Shown in pieces: positions 1-11,198 of a stretch of DNA of 64,000 nucleotides. This DNA is from Hemibagrus wyckioides. Taxonomy: Eukaryota; Chordata; Actinopteri; Siluriformes; Bagridae. The stretch covers positions 22,050,573 through 22,114,572 of the forward strand of contig NC_080715.1 of the NCBI RefSeq assembly GCF_019097595.1, in the 5' to 3' direction. The stretch's first letter is position 1. Each line of letters starts with the position of its first letter. The notes beneath the pieces are model-generated. The model saw nothing but the letters and a program-made list of their open reading frames with translations. It did no database searches and was not told where the DNA came from. Both the position numbers and the translations under genes were made by a program.

Positions 1-61
1 TGGTACCAGGCAGGCTGATTTAGCATTTTTATAACTACAGATCTCCTGGGATTTTAACAAT

Positions 62-285
62 GTTGTTGTTCTTTTGGCTGCTCCTGGTTCTGGGTTTGCT
101 ACAGCGGATCATTTGGTCTGTATGTTTCAGTTTGGCACAGGTTTTACGCCGGATGCCCTTTCTGATGCAACCCTCCCATTTAATCCGGGCTTGGGACCAG
201 CACTGAGAGTTAACTCTTTAACTGGCGGTCCAGAAGCAGGAGCCTGTGCTGTCATTGCCATGGCCAGGAGGCTCATGGGACTTTA
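62..285 (+). repeat. Short interspersed repeat, copy 1
   Basis: A segment of about 220 bp with the phrases TTTGGCACAGGTTTTACGCC and CCGGGCTTGGGACCAGCAC. A diverged, shorter relative occurs at about 16476-16615 (shared TGTTGTTCTTT..GACTGCTCC, GGTCNGNATGTTTC and TTTGGCACAGG blocks). Two dispersed copies of the same block mark it as a repeat. The small open frame across it is not a gene. The family name is unknown to me. Confidence 0.6.
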
Positions 286-379
286 ACAATAAATAATAAA
301 CATCCAGTAAAGATCAGATCTGTGGACAGAAATGCTTTGTTCATGAGAGAGGTTAGCAAAGAATGGCCAGGCTGGTTAC

Positions 380-645
380 TCAAATAAGCACTCTGTACAA
401 TTGTGGTGAGCAAACAAGCATCTCATAATACACAGCATGATGGGCTACAACAGCAGAAGAGCACATCTGTCAGCCTAAAACAGAAAGCTTGGGCTGCAGT
501 GTACACAGGTTCACCAAAACTGGACAATTTAAGACTGGAAAAAGGTAGCCTGGTCTGATAAATCACGATTTCTGCGGAGGCATACAAATGGTAGAATTTA
601 GCACCAACATCATGAATCCATAAACCCAACCTGCCTTGTTTTGAA
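380..645 (+). mobile_element. Tc1-like transposon fragment (GGTGTTCCTAATAAAGTG family)
   Basis: The sequence reads through the characteristic middle of a common teleost Tc1/mariner family: GATGGGCTACAACAGCAGAAG, then a CACCAAAACTGGACAATTTAA block and a CCTGGTCTGATAAATCACGA block. Neither terminal inverted repeat is present and the reading frame is broken, so this is an inactive relic. Related relics lie at about 18990-19580 and 56630-57285. Confidence 0.7.
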
Positions 646-1858
646 CATTTTCTGTATGTCGCTTTATTTCCTGCAGTGAATAGACTATATAACTGATCTG
701 TAGCAATGGCTGCATGTGGATTAATTGAAGTGCTGTAGCTATTAGGGGTCATGAGGTGATGGTTAATTACCTCCAGTAGTCATTTTGTTGTGTTTTACTA
801 AAGAAAGCAACAAGATGAATAAGGGCAATTATAATCAGTTTACAGGCAATTTTATTTGCAGAGCAGGTGTTTTATTACTGACTGTTCAGTAATTACAGTA
901 ATAACAGCTAATTTAGATCAAACACAATTTGTTTTTTTAGCTACACACATTCAAACAGCACTAGAAAACTGGACAAATGCACCACTCATTTAATCATCTT
1001 CAGCTTTATCCTGATCAAGGTCCTGGTGGATACAGGGCTTATATTAGGAGCACTGGGTGTAAGGAGAATATGCTCTGTCCTCCATTGCAGGACACCATAC
1101 ACACAAACTTTCACACCTAGCTGCAATTTAGAGACATCAGTCCACCTGCTGGCACATAAACCATGCACATAAATAAACTGTGCCTCTTATTATATAGAAA
1201 ATTAGTGTCTATTTCTGTCTGTTATCACAAGGGAACGATTCTTAACTGACTACCATAGAGTTGAAAAAGTCGCTAGGCAACAGAAGTTGAGAAAAATGAG
1301 ACGTTGTCTAATAAAGTAGAAAAGTAGTGTCTGGAACACCACTGTCAACACACAAAATAAAGAATACGACAAAAAAAGACACCACAAATCCAGAAAGTTC
1401 TTGACGGAGTCACAGAGACTGAGCAGAGACTGTGGTATGCATCACCATAGGAGTTAGGTTGTGCTGCTGGGCTCCGTAACGATGATGCTACATCTGTGTT
1501 CCTGCATTAAGGCAGGCTCATGTGCTGTACAGGACTCTGGATCTCTGTGCACGATGCTTCCCAGCTGGATCACGGTGTTCTTGGTGGTTAAATACTGACC
1601 TTCTGTCAGTGCTGACCTTTCTTTATATCCTAATAGCATCAGGAAACATCTGTAGAACTAGAGAGGAAGGGAAGAGAGAGATGATGGTGTAAATGATGAC
1701 AGGAAACAAGGGGAGAAGAAAGAAAGGAAGCAAATCATTAGAGATAAATGAAATGGTACAAGGACAATGGTGCTTAGAGACCTTGAGACTGATAGAGTGC
1801 ATCCTTGTGTGTGTTTGTAGGCTTTTGACAATTTGTTTGTAATTTTATTGCATTACAG

Positions 1859-2109
1859 GCATCTTGCTGATGATGCGGTTATGTGACGAGGTTGACGTCT
1901 ACGAGTACATTCCATCTCTAAGACAAACTGACTTGTGCCATTACCATGAGCGCTACTACGATGCTGCTTGCACACTAGGAGCCTATCACCCTCTGCTCTA
2001 CGAGAAGATACTCGTCCACCGTGTCAAATCTAGTCGACCTAAACGCGACCTCCAGTTAAAAGGCAAGGTCACACTCCCTGGCTTTAGGACCATCCACTGT
2101 GACCCTTGA
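1859..2109 (+). CDS. st6gal2: Beta-galactoside alpha-2,6-sialyltransferase 2, terminal exon
   Basis: This exon encodes the last 83 residues of a Golgi type II membrane sialyltransferase that moves sialic acid from CMP-sialic acid to the 6-position of terminal galactose (ST6Gal family, GT29). The exon opens after an AG acceptor (TTGCATTACAG) with a two-base split codon and ends at TGA 2107-2109. Visible family signatures are [29 protein letters not shown], the sialylmotif VS block [10 protein letters not shown] (His-x4-Glu) and the C-terminal LPGFRTIHC. The YEYIPS and LCHYHE wording fits ST6GAL2 better than ST6GAL1, and ST6GAL2 is also the human neighbour of UXS1. The catalytic L and S motifs must lie on exons left of the window. 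A poly(A) signal AATAAA at 2447-2452 is a plausible end, but longer 3' UTRs are possible. Confidence 0.93.
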
Positions 2110-5018
2110 ACTTTTATCCCCAGAGGAAAGGTTGCAATAATTGGGAAGCAGGTATGAGGTGTTACCTGCAGGCAGTCCACAGAGACAGACTCTGCTCCCA
2201 CGGGCAGTTTTTAGTTGCGTTCTCTGAGCCTTGTGTGATGTAGAGGTCATTGGGTAGCAATAGGTTTGTTATAGAAAAGCTGTTTTTAGGTATCTGGTGA
2301 TTTTGCCATAGCTAGCCATCATGTGACGAGACTGAAAGTGTTTGTGTGCCTGTGATGGAATTGAAGACTAGTCATTAACAGATAATGTCACCATTATAGA
2401 CACACACACACCCATGTAAAATATAAATTAATGCTCTTAGTAGAAAAATAAACCATTTTTTATTGCTGTAATGAAACACACTACTTTACCAGTGATGATA
2501 CCTGAGTAATATTTGGTTTCTGTTGTATTACAGTTTTCTCAGCTGTTCACAAACGAAAAATGTGGTGCATGTCTGAGAGTACTGCCTGGTCTGTGCCATA
2601 TAGTGTCTATATTGTAAATGACATCACTTTTCTCTCTTGAATGTTCATTTGCCATGAAATGATTGTCGAAATACAGGTGGAAGCACCGAATACCATTCCA
2701 TATCATACAGCTGAGAGAATAAAACTTCCAAACAAAACCTTCTGTATTCTATGGGGACCATCTTGGTTCAGAAACGTCTGACGCCCCTTAATGTGTTGAG
2801 GGTTTGATGATCCATTCCCTTTTCAAAGGATCCAAAACCACGATCATCTGACTGTGTTTTTCTTTTTTTCTTTTTTAGCCCTTTGGCAATATAACCAGTG
2901 AGCAGTGGTTGTATTAATTGTGTAGTGTTTAAACCAGCACAGTCTGGTTGTTTTCTGTATTTTGTCCAGGAGGTCACAGGTCTTCACAGACTCCTTACGG
3001 AGTAGTCAAAAGCGAATGAAATCAAAATTTCCTTGCATTGTATTTTGAAACTTTTCATTTGAACTGATTTTTACCTTCTCATTGTGTTTTATTGATGTAA
3101 ATAGTTTTTCTACCAGTACAAGGTGTTATCTGGTTATGACGTGTACACATTTGTTCTTTACATGCCATTAATCTGTAAAGGAAACGAATGCTATGCTTTG
3201 TATGGACTAAAGGAGGAGAGCTGAAGTTCTGTATATCTGTAAATTGTGGTGGCAAAACTGGGAACTGCTGTTTGCTCTCAGGTCTGTGACAGACTCTGAA
3301 GCGCACCCTCTCTATCCATCTGTTGGTTAAATATTTCATTTAGGAACCTCTGCTGGTAGCGTAATATTCAATTGTGATAACTACCTACCTAGTCGCCCCA
3401 TGTTGGGGCAATGTAAACTGATATTGATTAATAGGGTGATGAGTTTTCCTTCTTGTCAGGATGATTTCATCTGTAATCCTACAGCAAATCCTTCATTCTG
3501 TAATTAGGCTCATCCTGTCATAGTGTGAGTTTTTTTTTTTATTGTATTTTTTTTTAAAGGTAATGTTAGTCTAAACTCTGTGAACTGTGTTTTTGCTCTT
3601 TCCCTACTCCATCTCTAAAGATGAATCGCATATATCTCTGTCACACACCATCCTGTGCTTCCCTGTTAGAGAGAGGTATATTAGTGGTGATGAGATTAGA
3701 GGAAACTGCAGTAGAGCCCATAGAAGGGTTTTTTTTTTTTTCTCTGTCTTACTGCAGGGAATATATACAGGAGCACACTACTGAACACTTACTGAATGTC
3801 TAGTAAGCCTTTAATCACAGCACCATCAGCTAGAGAAAAGAAGAGTCACACGCTGCTCCCTGTATTGTCTGTGCATTCAGAGCAACACGCTCAGAGTTGA
3901 CTTTTTTTATTTGTTTGAAAATTTGCCACTTGAATCTGTGCTTCCCGAAATATTTGCAGTCCATTACACATGTACACAAATCTGTTCCAAATCTAGAAAA
4001 GCTCAGTTTACATTCATGTTCTAATCTGTGGAAATCTGTTTTCTTTTTTTTTCTTCTTTTTTTTTTTTTGATGTGATTGACTACTCTTTCTTTTCACGAT
4101 AAAGTCCTAGCTTTATCATTTCACACTACAGAGTGGACTCCGCATGCTAATGAGCAGGGCTTGTAAGCTCATTGTGGTAAAGGTATTTATTTGTAAATGT
4201 AACAATAATTAAGCTATCTAACTTACTTGCTTACTTCAACTCCAAGTTGTTTTAGGTATCAGGAATAGAGGAAGTCGTATTGGGACATTTCATTTGGTGA
4301 GATGATCCATGCACTGTTTTTGGGTATTGGCAATACTTGTGCCAAATAAGTGTTCATTGTTCAGTGATCAGGTTGTAAGGGCCTCTGGTGTGTTTGGGGC
4401 TGTAACTTTGGTGCTGTGACTCTGTATTATGGACTGGAACTGTGGTGCTGTGAATTCGTGCTAGATTTCTTTCTTGCTAGCTCTCTCTCTTTATCTGTCA
4501 TGTCCATAAATGATTTAACAGAAACCGTTTTTTTGTTGTTGTTTTTTTAGCCAGGACACTGAATTTGCAGTGAAAACATGGACGCAAAAATACTCAGCAT
4601 CTGCTTTAAAGACTGCTGGGTGAAGTGTGTATTTTTGTACACATCCCTAGTTTCAGGGGTCTGTATGTTATAGTAAAAAAAAAAAAAGGTTACAATTCTA
4701 AAGTTATGACTTTATATAAATTGTTTGAAATGAATAAATAGCTGGATTTTCTACATGAATGCTGAGATCCTAACATAGTCACTTTCATTCTGTTTGTTAC
4801 TCAGTCGTCAGAAAGTGAAACAGCATGCTCAGTGGTGATTAGCTACACTGAGTCCGATGACAGCTGTAGGTGCGAACGCTGCATTAATTTGACAGCTGTC
4901 TGTTGGGTGCGGTATCCTTAAAATAATAATGACTTGTTCGTTGTTTCCACTTCAAATCCAATGTGAAGGCTAATCTTGCCAGAACAACACAAGTGTTCAG
5001 CTATTTATGGACTCTCTG

Positions 5019-5060
<42 letters not shown>

Positions 5061-5845
5061 TCACCTTACCACCACACAGCCTTTTAAAATGTGATCTGAT
5101 GTTGTACATTTGAAGCCTGATCTAAGGAGTGTACATAGTTAAGCCAGTTAGCCTTCAAAAGCCATTGGATGCTTTTGATGCCATTTCTTTGTTCATCTGT
5201 TGATGCAAATTTGATTATTTTAATTGGATTTGTGTGTTTATGTTTATAATTTTCTAACATGAAAATAAACATGCATAAGCAATTGGTGTATTTTATATTA
5301 TTGATAGATTGTCAAAGAAAAAGTCTTATACTTGGGCCAGCTGAGTTTGTGACAGAAATAATATTGCTAAAGGGAAAACACAATAGCCTTATATAATATG
5401 TATTTTACTAGTACTTTACAAGGGATATCAATATCAATATGAACTTTTTGTTTTAATTTATTGCCTAACTTTCTTTATGGAAACAGTGTGGTACGCCATT
5501 GTTCTGACACTTGACACTGCTGTTTTTTGGGTGCATGTAAATTGTGCAAAAGTCCTTCCTGAAAATCCAGGATTTCTGAATTGTATGTTTTTTTTTGTTG
5601 TTGTTTTTTCCCCCAGTCCAGACCTCAAAAATAACATGGTGAATAAAACTTTCTAGTCTTGTTTCGTCTTAACAAGTTGGATTCTCCAATAAAGCCTTCT
5701 GGTCACTTCACTTCTCTTTGTAGCTTTCCATTGCATACATTCTCACACCTCTTACATAAAGAAATGTTTATATTTAATCTACACTGTAAGTGGTATGTGG
5801 ATTTAGAAATGTTTTCTAGGGTGTCTTATGATTACAGTTTCTTAC
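2110..5845. other. st6gal2 3' flank and opsin 3' flank
   Basis: This stretch is AT-rich with several poly(T) runs and a (CT)18 tract at 5021-5057. It should contain the st6gal2 3' UTR on the plus strand and the unseen last exon and 3' UTR of the opsin on the minus strand. I scanned the minus strand for a continuation after the opsin NKQ splice site and found no convincing exon. The remaining short open frames look like chance. Confidence 0.5.
5021..5057. repeat. (CT)n microsatellite
   Basis: About 18 uninterrupted CT dinucleotides. Confidence 0.95.
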
Positions 5846-8800
5846 CTGTTTGTTCATGAAGATGTATATAACTGGGTTGATGACTGTGCTGCTCTTGGCA
5901 AGTACAGAGGGAATTATGCTTGCAACAGGTGTAATGATTCCCGGTGGGCCAAAAGTAGCCATTATGGCCACAACACTGTACGGTGTCCAACACAGCAGAT
6001 AACACACCACCGTGGTGATGACCATAATCAGCAGGTGGTAATCTCTCCTTCGAGCTGTCTTACGAATCTTCCCTAACTGAACACGAGAAAGAAGGAAAAA
6101 GTCCACATTTATTCATGGATCTACAATGGAGTGCATTTTGCATTTCTAGCTGGTTATAACAAGCAGTTAGTTTTTTTTGTTTTTTTTTTGCTGCATAATT
6201 TTTGTGTGGTTATTAAAGTTTTGATTAATTTCTATTTAAAAAAGACTTCTCTATATAGCTGTGACAGGGTTTTGAAGAGGTCTGGGCTGTAATGTAATAG
6301 ATGTTACAGCAATATGGGTAGAATACAAAAAGATAGAAGTCGATCAAAACTGATTGCTTTATTAATTGCCAACTATAGCTACAACACCAGTTCATCAACT
6401 ACTACAGAAACCTACTGAGCAAAATGCAATTTATTTGCAGTTGTTTTCTGTCACTGATCTGTAAAGGTTCAAAAATTCAATAACAAAATTAAATTTCGTT
6501 AAAAAAAAAAAGTTTTATCTTTTATCAGATGTGCTTAGTCCTAAGACTTGAAAGGACTAGTTGTATTTGAATGTGTACCAATATTGGACTTGTGTCAGGA
6601 ACACTAGACACTTCACATCAACACACACCTCCAGATTTGTTTTTATGATTATGACCTTCATGATAAAAACTGTGTGAATTGTTCAGAATGGTTTAAATGC
6701 TGCCAAATTTCAACATTCATATTAGCAGATGCAGCCTTTTGTTAAACCCTCCATCACACTTAATCACAGCCAGTGTGACTCCAGATCTCACCTGTTTGAC
6801 AGCGTATAGCAGCCTGCCATAGCTGTACACCATCACCAGCACTGGCAGACCCAAGCAGAAGATGAACAGGCAGATAATGTAGGCATGGGATTCAGAGGAG
6901 TGATCAGTCCATGTCACTGAACAGCTGGTGCCAGCTCCCTCTAACCCATAACTACTCCAGCCCAGTAGGGGTGGCACTGTCCAAATCAAAGAGTACAGCC
7001 ATGAGCCCCCAACTGCCAGCAAGTGCTTACGGTAGTTTGGTCCCCGGTTGTTATACACGGTCATTGTGCTGTAGCGCTCATAAGACAAAATCACCAAGGA
7101 TATTAGAGACACAATACCTAAGAACGAGAAGGGAAAATAAGGTGAAAGAGGTAAGTTCAGGGTTCACATCTAAAAGACATACAATGATATAAGCTGAACT
7201 GACGGATGAAGTACAAAAGAGAGCACGGCTTTAACATTACAGATAGGCCAATTACCTAAATAATAAGCAGTAATTATTATTAGTAGTAGTAGTAGTAGTA
7301 GTGGTAGTATATTTGATGTTTGTTGTGCTAAATTATGACTCTGTTTTCAGATTTCATGAATATAAGTAATCTATGAAATTACTATAAAACCACTATTTCC
7401 AGTTTGCCTCAATTGTAAAGATATTCTTTTGAATCAAAAATGTATGAGGTATGCTTTATTTCTCAAAAGAAAGATTTATTTTTGTGTCTAAATAATCTGT
7501 TCTCACACATTATATGGCCAAAATATGTGAACGCATTACCATGACACCCGTTTGTGTTTCGTCCCCAAACTGTTGCTCCAAGCTGAGAGCACATCATTGT
7601 CTAGAATGCCTATGTATACTGTAGTTTTTAGATTTCCCTTCACTGAAACTAAAGGGCCCAGCCAAACCCTTTCCATCCTGATAATGCCCCAGTGCACAGA
7701 GCAAAATCTATGACGACAAGTTTGACTAGGTTGGAGTTGAAGGAGGAGTTGGAGTTGCCCTGAACCCTACTGAACAGCATTGGAATGAACTGGAACACTG
7801 ACTGTATCCCAGACCTCCTCACCCAGCATCAGTGCAGGATCTCAATCTTTGGAATGGGATGTTCAATAAGCACATATGGGTGTGATTCTTAGTTATCCAC
7901 ATACTTTTGGCCATATAGAATAGATGGGTGACACATTAAAGGAAATACCAACATAAAGTGTTTTAGTAAGGTGTTGGGCTACCACAAGCCCTCAGATGAG
8001 CTTCGACTTCTTACAAATGATATTCCCTCAAGTCAAGTTAAGAAGTCAAGAATCTTGACTTATTGTCATTTTGACTATATATAGCTGATGCAGTACATAA
8101 TGAAATGAAACATCATTCCTCAAGAACCTTGGTGCAAAATAAAGACAAATGGCTAAATAAGACACTACAGAACTAAGGGCTAATATATTTAATATATCTC
8201 ACTCTTGGGCACGATCAAGCTGACACTGGCCCTCAGACTTTAACCAATACAGTTTACTTCTGCATATTTGTACTTACCGTCTGATTTGAATAAATTTTAC
8301 CATGTTTTACATCTGTTGGTTGTTGCAAAATTCCTTCAAACAACACACACACTGGCACTTGTTAGTGCCGTATTATTTAAAAAAGAAATGCAACTCCAGA
8401 TACAGCAGCAAGCTGCACATAACTACAGAGGGCACTACTCTACAGCAGGCTTCCCAATGCAAATTCTGCAACACTGCCCTCTTCTGGTCAATGTATATCA
8501 AATGGTTTCATATTGATGAACGTAATCATGCAAGACTCCACAAGATTTTGCTAAGGAAAGGAAACTATAACTGCCATTTAAATGATCTGATTACTTGTAA
8601 AACACATCATCAGCTCATGATCAGCTCGCAGCTCAAGGAGTCATCACTAGTATCCCCCCCTTTTGTATATGTGTGTGTGTGTGTGTGTATCACACTTTGA
8701 ATTCTTTCATATCGAGGTTTTTGCCATTTGAGTCTGACAAACCTCAGCCACACTAATCTCCTAAACCCATGGTGAGTAGCACAGCCATACACAGAAGAAA

Positions 8801-9451
8801 TCTAGATGCTGCATCAGCCATTGTTGGTAACTTCTTTTATATGTCAGTGTCCCTGCCACATTAGCAGGGGGCAAGCCCGGCCATGTCGATGCAAGTAACT
8901 CGCATTATGTCCATCTGTTTTTTCCTGTCTTACAGATATTACACATTTCTGCATGTGATGTAAGTATAAATATGCCGACTGATGTTGACTGATAAGCTGA
9001 TGTTTTGACTGACTCTATATTGACAGCTAATCTATATGTATGATCACAAAACTAGAACTGTCTGTCTTAAGCGAATGTTTTGCTCTTATTGATACTTTTT
9101 GTGTCTACTAACAGTCATTAAAAACAACTGTAATAGTAATCCAATACTATTAATCAATCATACTATATGTATGGTGTCCAGCTAGTTTGACTGGAGAACA
9201 TCTACATCGTCCCCGTCCAGCAGTGTGATGAACTATAGCTTCAAATCAAACATCAGTCTTCGGGAGACTGGCTAATCTTAACAGTTAGTCGGACCTTTTT
9301 ATAGTGCTATCACATCTTATATAACATGACACCAGAATGCTCATCAGTAGGGCACTGAGGCCACATATCATGGCACATTATTGGATTGCTGTGGCATTTT
9401 GGTAGAATATGAGTTCAAACACTCTGCAAGAGCTTAGGAGATCACTGTTTT

Positions 9452-9486
<35 letters not shown>

Positions 9487-11198
9487 AGAAATCAAAGGAG
9501 TAGGGGTTGTATCATGACAAACTTCACAGGAAGTATCTAGATAAAATTAGTCTTACTGATCATGTGGATCCACACATACTCCCAAACAGAGTAGATATAC
9601 GAATCATCTGGTGTGCAGTTCAGCACTTATTATTTTAAGCAGTTTAACAATTTCAGGTAACCTAAAGCCCATTTACAGTATAGAAATTAATTGGTGTAGG
9701 GCTTGAAGATCTAAAATATTGTTCAAATTAACATTTATAGCTAATGGTACAATTACAGTAATCTCATTGTTCTGCACAGGGATTTTTTTTTTATTAACAT
9801 TTGCCCTAATGGGTTAAAAATAAAAATAAATTTAAGCATATAAGCATTAGTGGTCTAACATAATGTCACTGTAGGTGTCAGTATACATTTGAGAGAATAC
9901 ACAATAGAAAATATCCCCCAGGTCCACTGACAATCAAGTCAAATAAAGCAACAGCAATAATCTTCACTTTAAGACATATGTGAGAAGGCAGCAAAAATAT
10001 TATTAATAATTCATGCAGATGCTTTTACTGATCCAAAAAACATATCAGACTTTAGGAAAAACATATGGGAATGAAGAAAATAATTAAGCGCTGAAGTAAA
10101 TGTTAAGCAGGTGGATGGATGGCTCATCAACTGCGACATGTGTTAGAAAACCTCCAGGTTTTGTTTTTGCTGTTTTAGGTTCTCATCAGATATTACAAGT
10201 GTGCCACTGATTACCTTCATTTTAAGTTCCCTTTTAGTGCATGGAGCAAATCTAAACATTGCTATAAAATGAATGTAAGATGTTGCTGCTTCTGCTGCTA
10301 CTGCTGATGATGATGATGGTGATGATGATGATGATGACGATGATGATGGTCAAAGTCCACTAGAGATCAACTGCTCTGATTCACATTATATAGACTTTGG
10401 GACAAATTTACATTTACCCGTGTAAATGCTTGCGCACGTTAACGCACGTTCCTCCGTCGCGCGCCACCGACGCGCTTGGGACGTTTGGCAGGTGAACGCA
10501 TTCAACAAGTCTCAGACATGGAATGTGCAACAGGTCTTCTTTATAATATTTCTCAGTATTACAAAAGTACAAAAGCCATGAGCCATGAAGCATAAACCTC
10601 TAATGGAAAACAAACAAAACCACTACTTATTTTTTTTAAAGGTATTTTATTCTACCGTACCCAAGTGCAAACAGATTTCAGTAAAGTTAGATAAAAAAAA
10701 ACACAACTTATTATTCCACCCTACAAACAAGTCCAAACAAATTTGAAATGGAAAGCAAACAAACAAACAAACAAACAAACAAAAACAGTTGGCAGTAGCT
10801 TTTAATGATGTGTGTGTGTGTGTTTCTATTTTTTAAGGTGTAAATGACATTTCTTAATTGCAGGGCAGTTGCTCACCGAAGCAGGAGTTGATGAAGCCGT
10901 ACCACATGCAGCCGCTCCTCCCCAGCAGCCAGCGGCCGCGCACACTGGACGCAAAGCTCAGGGTCGTGCCGCATAAACACACCAGCATGTCACTCACACT
11001 GATGTTCAGCAGGAGCATGTTCACTGGCGTCCTCAGCTTCTTAAATCTACAGAAAAGCACCAAGACGACGAAGTTGTTCAAAAAGCCGAAAGTCATTATA
11101 AAACCCAAAAAGACTGAGAGCGCGACGAAGCCCGCAGGGGAGAGCTTCGGCACTGAAGAATTGACGTCCAGAAAAGTGAGAAGGTCCTTATTGGTCAT
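5846..11198 (-). CDS. tmtops: Teleost multiple tissue (TMT) opsin, last exon not found
   Basis: A light-sensing seven-helix GPCR of the encephalopsin/TMT group. Coding exons, all with GT..AG borders, are 11198-10877 (107 codons +1), 7117-6792 and 6076-5846, giving 293 residues. The start ATG is the first in frame and is followed by an Asn-Ser-Ser glycosylation site (residues 13-15). Visible marks are the disulphide cysteines (97 and 173), ERY at 121-123, the KIRKTARRR loop before TM6, CWTPY, the chromophore lysine in LAKSST (residue 277) and NPVIY at 283-287. The retinal counterion position 113 (bovine numbering) is Tyr, while position 181 is Glu, as in bistable TMT/OPN3 opsins. Exon 3 ends exactly at MNKQ, where this group usually has a final intron before a short C-terminal tail. 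That tail exon was not located, so the listed 3' end is incomplete. The KIRKT wording favours TMT over OPN3; the TMT subtype is not resolved. Confidence 0.9.
6077..6791 (-). other. Opsin intron 2
   Basis: This is the gap between the second and third opsin coding exons. It is AT-rich with homopolymer T and A runs and nothing recognisable. Confidence 0.7.
7511..7922. mobile_element. Nonautonomous Tc1-like element
   Basis: The ends are imperfect inverted repeats: TATATGGCCAAAATATGTG on the left and CACATACTTTTGGCCATATA on the right. The 410-bp interior retains scraps of a Tc1 transposase region (AGCATTGGAATGAACTGGAAC) but is heavily deleted and cannot encode a transposase. Confidence 0.7.
8031..8190. 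repeat. Dispersed teleost repeat (CTTGACTTATTGTCATTTTGA)
   Basis: The stretch with TTGACTTATTGTCATTTTGA and ATATAGCTGATGCAGTACAT followed by AATGAAATGAAAC resembles, from memory, a very common fish interspersed repeat. There is no second copy in this window, so the call rests on recollection only. Confidence 0.4.
9454..9484. repeat. (TG)n microsatellite
   Basis: About 15 TG dinucleotides in the first opsin intron. Confidence 0.9.

Larger units (their letters stand above)
1..1858. other. st6gal2 intron (partial), no other exon seen
   Basis: This stretch lies upstream of the terminal st6gal2 exon on its strand and holds no further recognisable sialyltransferase coding segment, so it is read as the last intron of that gene. 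It contains a short interspersed repeat at about 62-285 and a Tc1-like fragment at about 380-645. The remaining sequence (about 650-1850) is unique-looking AT-rich DNA with no feature I can support. Confidence 0.6.
7118..10876 (-). other. Opsin intron 1
   Basis: An intron of 3.8 kb. It carries a (TAG)n tract near 7277-7302, a Tc1-like deletion element at 7511-7922, a dispersed repeat at about 8031-8190, a (TG)n at 9454-9484, a GAT-rich tract at about 10283-10350 and (AAAC)n at about 10756-10783. A GC-richer patch (10430-10500, CGTTCCTCCGTCGCGCGCC) lies about 400 bp inside the intron from exon 1. No coding segment was found here. Confidence 0.65.

Noticed and set aside
4373..4440. Candidate opsin C-terminal exon on the minus strand (after CACCACAG, opening in phase 0 and reaching a stop after about 22 codons)
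   Set aside because: The frame is short, the surrounding sequence is low in complexity (repeated GTGCTGTGA), and the encoded tail lacks the F-x-R/K-C pattern expected after NKQ.
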